Shown here: one piece after another, positions 63,670 to 64,000 of the stretch
How the letters are laid out: each line of letters opens with the position of its first letter
Position numbering within the stretch: position 1 is the stretch's first letter
NCBI RefSeq assembly: GCF_028532485.1
Contig: NZ_CP116942.1
Location: 1,364,001-1,428,000 of the forward strand
Direction: 5' to 3'
Length of the DNA: 64,000 bases
From: Iamia majanohamensis
GTDB taxonomy: Bacteria; Actinomycetota; Acidimicrobiia; Acidimicrobiales; Iamiaceae
Translations under genes and position numbers: made by a program
The notes under the pieces: generated by a model
Told to the model about the DNA's origin: nothing
Database searches by the model: none
Seen by the model: the letters and a program-made list of their open reading frames with translations, nothing else

Positions 63670-64000
63670 GTGCGCAACGAGCTGATGCCGGCCGCGTTCA
63701 TCGGCCACGGGAACCCGATGAACGCCCTGGAGAGCAACCACCACACCGACGCGTGGTCGGCCCTGGGCGCGGCGCTGCCCCGGCCCCGGGCCGTGGTGGT
63801 GGTCTCGGCCCACTGGTACACGAACCACACCGCGGTCACGGCCATGGGCCACCCCCGCACGATCCACGACTTCTACGGCTTCCCCGACGCCCTGTTCGCC
63901 GTGAGCTACCCCGCCCCCGGGGCCCCGGACGTGGCCGAGGAGCTGGCCGAGGTGGTGAAGCCGACGTGGGTCGGCCAGGACCTCGACTCCTGGGGCCTCG
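63670..64000 (+). CDS. DODA-type extradiol dioxygenase, N-terminal part
   Basis: Only the first 110 residues are in the window. The start FIGHGNPMNAL supplies the first conserved His, followed by VVVVSAHWYTNHTAV with the second His and the downstream block TIHDFYGFPDALFAVSYPAPG. This is the LigB/4,5-DOPA dioxygenase (YgiD-like) family, which opens catechol rings using non-haem Fe or Zn. The substrate is unknown. GTG at 63670 or ATG at 63685 could be the start; TAGCGT favours the first. Confidence 0.88.
   Translation, partial: MRNELMPAAFIGHGNPMNALESNHHTDAWSALGAALPRPRAVVVVSAHWYTNHTAVTAMGHPRTIHDFYGFPDALFAVSYPAPGAPDVAEELAEVVKPTWVGQDLDSWGL

Overview
The window is about 74-76% G+C and almost fully coding. 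It looks like a chromosomal housekeeping region of a high-GC actinobacterium. The class Acidimicrobiia (Iamia-like) is my best guess. That guess rests on the very high GC, two F420-type luciferase-fold oxidoreductases, a GTP-dependent PEPCK, a 33-residue bS22 ribosomal peptide, a tRNA without encoded CCA, and plsX-acpP kept inside the rpmF-rnc-mutM-smc block. No 16S gene is present, so the taxonomy is inference.

Layout. 1-4.7 kb: an ABM-fold protein, an NlpC/P60 lipoprotein, an AsnC-type sensor domain, PEPCK, a cold-shock-like protein and ribosomal protein L28. 4.8-24.4 kb: the conserved actinobacterial order DAK2 - recG - rsmD - coaD - coiled coil - DUF177 - rpmF - plsX - acpP - rnc - mutM-like - smc. 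It is interrupted between DAK2 and recG by a DUF2332 gene with a minisatellite and by a nuclease-like gene framed by paired palindromes, and between recG and rsmD by a patatin, a zinc peptide, an enoyl-CoA hydratase and an SDR. 24.4-30.7 kb: minus-strand genes for a cation/proton antiporter, a methyltransferase-Mug glycosylase fusion coupled to a clamp-motif protein, two redox enzymes, a flavodoxin, a 25-residue membrane peptide and bS22. 30.8-54.6 kb: tRNA-Gln, glmU (short), prs, rplY, pth, mfd, a SurA/PrsA-like lipoprotein, mazG, eno, divIC-like, DUF501 and ppx. This resembles the mycobacterial glmU/prs/mfd/mazG/eno/ppx neighbourhood, but the divIC-DUF501 junction is split by about 5 kb of opposite-strand genes: a QueC-like PP-loop protein, a glycosyltransferase/pyruvyltransferase fusion and an SDR. 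54.6-64 kb: rhodanese, GNAT, enoyl-CoA hydratase, an epimerase plus acyltransferase pair, a Cas4/RecB-like Fe-S nuclease, an rRNA-methyltransferase-like protein, an N-acyl-D-amino-acid deacylase and a truncated DODA-type dioxygenase.

The most unusual structure is a set of intergenic imperfect palindromes of 41-48 nt. They occur as near-identical twins whose starts lie 62-71 nt apart at five places, while the arm sequence differs from locus to locus. At one locus two twin blocks face each other in exact mirror arrangement around a DUF559/AbiEi-like nuclease gene, forming a 1.19-kb cassette next to recG. Single palindromes of the same size occur in three other intergenic gaps.

Regulation. Many genes carry a TAnnnT hexamer 6-9 nt before the start codon, which suggests widespread leaderless transcription. 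Genes inside operons instead overlap by 1-8 nt (ATGA, GTGA, TGATG). Gene functions are assigned from motifs read by eye; no database search was run.
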